DNA of 64,000 nt, from NCBI RefSeq assembly GCF_012184425.1, contig NZ_VTOW01000009.1, positions 17,725 to 81,724 of the forward strand. The letters are read 5' to 3'. Positions 62,311 through 64,000 of this stretch are shown piece by piece. Source of the DNA: Candidatus Manganitrophus noduliformans (lineage in GTDB: Bacteria > Nitrospirota > Nitrospiria > SBBL01 > Manganitrophaceae). Below the pieces are notes generated by a model. The model was not told the DNA's origin. It was given only the letters and a program-made list of their open reading frames with translations, and made no database searches. The position numbers and the translations under genes were made by a program. The first letter of the stretch is position 1. Every line of letters begins with the position of its first letter.

Positions 62311-62351
62311 TTAGGGGAGGAGGCGGTGGCAACATTGCCTCCTTACCCGAC

Positions 62352-62474
62352 ACGCGGGCGAAAGAGCGGGTCTATATCAGTCATGCCCGATATGTCCAAA
62401 ATGAGGTCCGTGAGCCATCCTTCTTCATACACGAGCTGGGGAGAATTCCGAAAACGAGGGGAGGGGGATGGTAG
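62352..62474 (+). CDS. UvrD/Rep-family helicase, exon 2
   Basis: 40 codons (TRAKERVYISHARYVQNEVR and the rest of the C-terminus) that continue helicase motif VI from exon 1, then TAG at 62472. The reading frame joins that of exon 1 at the exact splice point, since 1758 coding bases precede it (divisible by 3). A terminator follows at 62498. Confidence 0.88.
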   Translation, partial: TRAKERVYISHARYVQNEVREPSFFIHELGRIPKTRGGGW

Positions 62475-62497
62475 TCACGGGAAAGGCGGGAGCAGAG

Positions 62498-62530
62498 GAG
62501 GGCTGGCTAATGGCCAGCCCTCTTTGTTTC
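62498..62530 (+). terminator. Rho-independent terminator of the helicase transcript
   Basis: GAGGGCTGGC pairs with GCCAGCCCTC around a short loop, followed by TTTGTTT. The position just past the helicase stop fits. Confidence 0.8.
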
Positions 62531-62892
62531 AGCAAATGGCAAGGCAATAAAAGAGTGCAAGGTAGGAACACCGAGGAGGCGGAGCCTATCGATCGACTTT
62601 GGAAGGGCAGGAGGGAGCGAGCTAAAACGGGACGCTTGTCTGGCGGGAACGTACTATATGGCCCCTACGCATGGGAAGAAATCACGAGGCCGCGCAGGGC
62701 AGAGAAGGTTTCTATGGGTGGAAGCAGGACGGGGAGGGCTTCTGCGTCGGATGCAGCTTTCTGCCGTTGTATGTCCAGTCGATTACGTCGCCGATAGGGG
62801 TATGCGGGCTCCTTCGGGCGGCCTTTGGTCAGCGGGAGGAACGCCACACCCCGGCGCGACGGCGCGGGGCGAGCAGGGACGATTGTCAGATT
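62531..62892. other. Non-coding gap
   Basis: Several overlapping short ORFs on both strands without ribosome sites. No motif or repeat recognised. The ParDE promoter starts at 62893. Confidence 0.4.
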
Positions 62893-62921
62893 TTGACAAT
62901 TACTGCCATTTTCTATATAGT
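62893..62921 (+). promoter_or_regulatory. Sigma-70 promoter of the ParDE module
   Basis: TTGACA (62893-62898), 17-bp spacer, TATAGT (62916-62921). Confidence 0.6.
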
Positions 62922-62971
62922 AGGATTAAGTCAGTGAATTGAAAAAAGCAATATATCGAGAGGGGTCTGCC

Positions 62972-63244
62972 ATGAGCATGAATATTAATCTCACGCCGCA
63001 ATTAGAACAGATGGTCCGGGAAAAGGTCGCCTCAGGCCTTTACACTTCAGCAAGTGAAGTTGTCCGGGAAGCGCTGCGACTGATGGAAGAGAAAGACCGG
63101 CTGAGGGCGGCAAAGCTTGAGCAACTGCGCGAGGCCATCCAAGAGGGGTTGAACAGCGGCCCTGCTACCCCTTTTGACATCGAGGAAGTGAAGCGGGAGG
63201 GGCGGAAGAGACTCGCCGCGCGAACCAAGAAACCTGGGGCCTAG
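62972..63244 (+). CDS. parD: ParD-type antitoxin
   Basis: 90 residues from ATG 62972 (GAGAGGGG upstream); an in-frame start 33 bp earlier is less likely. SMNINLTPQLEQMVREKVASGLYTSASEVVREALRLM is the ParD/CopG ribbon-helix-helix (family pattern at residues 2-38), then a charged helix and tail for toxin binding. The stop abuts the ParE start. Confidence 0.92.
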   Translation: MSMNINLTPQLEQMVREKVASGLYTSASEVVREALRLMEEKDRLRAAKLEQLREAIQEGLNSGPATPFDIEEVKREGRKRLAARTKKPGA

Positions 63245-63541
63245 ATGCCGGTCATCGACAAGCTTCCCCTCGCCCTCGCTGACCTGAGCGAAATTTGGAG
63301 CTACATTGCAGAGGACAATGCAGCCAAGGCCGATGATCTCTTGCAGCTCATCGAGGCCAAATTCAACATGCTTGCCGAGCAGCCAATGATGGGCCGCCTG
63401 CGGGATGAGTTGGCCCCAAAGCTGCGAAGCTTCCCGGTCGGCCGGTATGTGATTTTTTACGAAGTAATACCAAAAGGGATTGTCGTGGTGCGTGTTCTGC
63501 ATGCCGCGATGGATGTGGGAGCGCACTTCGAGGAGGAGTAG
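63245..63541 (+). CDS. parE: ParE-type toxin
   Basis: 98 residues of the RelE/ParE fold. LALADLSEIWSYIAEDNAAKADDLLQLIEAKF, PMMGRLRDELAPKLRSFPVGRYVIFYEV and VVVRVLHAAMDVG are typical ParE. ParE toxins usually poison DNA gyrase. It starts directly at the parD stop (TAG-ATG). Intact. Confidence 0.93.
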   Translation: MPVIDKLPLALADLSEIWSYIAEDNAAKADDLLQLIEAKFNMLAEQPMMGRLRDELAPKLRSFPVGRYVIFYEVIPKGIVVVRVLHAAMDVGAHFEEE

Positions 63542-63913
63542 AAACTCTTCTCCAATTTAAGACTGATTGAAGGTGGCCCAATTCGGTTGGGGCCAGCGCA
63601 CTTTTCCGGAGCCGCGGGGTCGGTTTAGCAACGACGGTATCAAATTTGACCGCCAACGTCGGCGCACAATTAGCTCTGAATGCATTGGGAAGCGCCGGCA
63701 TATGGTTGGACTTGGAAATGCTATTGGTATGACTGTGGAGAACTCCGGTCCGCTTCTGCAATGAAAGGAGTTATGAATTCTGGAGAGAAACACGCCAAAA
63801 TCTAAGGTAAAACTTTTTATCGTAAGCCTAATTTGCAAGTACTACGATTTAATCTGACAATATGGTAAGGTCTTTGGATCTCATCCCGAGAGTGGGAGAA
63901 AGGAGTCAAGGAC
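63542..63913. other. Non-coding gap, probably with the end of an IS element
   Basis: ORFs on both strands at 63557-63764 lack start signals and motifs. The left end of the IS481-like element probably lies in 63780-63910, but no inverted repeat can be assigned because its partner is outside the window. Confidence 0.4.
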
Positions 63914-64000
63914 ATGAGTAAGGATCAAAAGATCATCAAGACGAAGGTGGGATTACTGGAGCTGGCCAAGCAGTTAGGGAATGTCTCACAGGCCTGTAAG
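63914..64000 (+). CDS. IS481-type transposase, N-terminal part (cut by window edge)
   Basis: 29 codons: MSKDQKIIKTKVGLLELAKQ and LGNVSQACK, the helix-turn-helix start common in IS481-family transposases. AAGGAGTCAAGGAC lies before the ATG. The remainder is outside the window, so the family call is provisional. Confidence 0.6.
   Translation, partial: MSKDQKIIKTKVGLLELAKQLGNVSQACK

Larger units (their letters stand above)
59955..62351 (+). mobile_element. Group II intron, 2397 bp, with LtrA-type ORF
   Basis: The 5' end GTGCGAC is the group II start. Domain V (62277-62310) and a domain VI helix follow. The intron ends ACCCGAC before exon 2. It encodes an RT/maturase/HNH protein at 60566. It lies inside helicase motif VI, with the helicase frame continuous when removed, so it should splice. 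Probably functional: no frameshift in the ORF and intact domain V. Confidence 0.92.

Noticed and set aside
63357..63838. Minus-strand ORFs overlapping parE and the gap after it
   Set aside because: They conflict with the clear ParE gene and show no recognisable domain.

Overview
The window looks like an accessory-gene-rich chromosomal stretch of a Gram-negative, probably environmental bacterium. GC content is mixed and many genes have strong AGGAGG-type ribosome sites. Sigma-54 activators, a B12-dependent ribonucleotide reductase, type I-B CRISPR-Cas and many toxin-antitoxin pairs would fit a Nitrospirota-like lineage. No rRNA, tRNA or universal marker is present, so the taxonomy is a guess. 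Much of the DNA looks acquired: GC shifts, IS relics, a recombinase relic, a group II intron and several broken genes.

Layout. 0-4.5 kb: the end of a sigma-54 activator, two receiver-domain proteins, a sigma-54-activator-like protein without a recognisable GAFTGA loop, and two unknown genes. 4.5-7.6 kb: a long gene-poor stretch with a possible small RNA, then five short well-signalled genes, one of them a zinc ribbon. 7.9-13.1 kb: four PIN-toxin TA modules with recombinase and transposase relics, bracketed by a 24-bp direct repeat whose right copy abuts a truncated DNA-alkylation-repair gene. 13.8-20.7 kb: PEBP protein, cation/proton antiporters, UspA, DUF1348, two C39-like proteases (one frameshifted), DUF1634 and a TauE relic. 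20.7-23.5 kb: AbrB/PIN and Xre/RES TA modules and a Uma2 nuclease. 23.6-28.4 kb: zinc ribbons and unknown proteins around a class II ribonucleotide reductase and a lipoprotein. 28.9-36.9 kb: a membrane and protein quality-control group (two Hsp20, rhomboid protease, FtsH, small membrane proteins, one secreted protein) interrupted by an IS3-type element. 37-41.2 kb: a PAS histidine kinase, a HigBA-like pair and a SEC-C protein.

41.3-54.9 kb holds a type I-B CRISPR-Cas locus in the order cas6, cas8b, cas7, cas5, cas3, cas6 relic, two-gene nucleotidyltransferase module, cas1, cas2, cas4, then an AT-rich leader and an array of 45 repeats (37 bp). The AT-rich effector block ends exactly where the GC-rich cas6 relic begins, which suggests that the effector genes were replaced while the adaptation genes stayed.

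54.9-62.5 kb carries a short gene and duplicated terminator element, two proteins of uncertain function (one resembling recombination directionality factors), a CHC2/TOPRIM primase-like protein and an overlapping UvrD-like helicase. A 2.4-kb group II intron splits helicase motif VI at 59954/62352; joining the flanks restores the motif exactly. The window ends with a ParDE pair and the start of what looks like an IS481-type transposase.

All calls come from reading sequence and family motifs. No database search was run.
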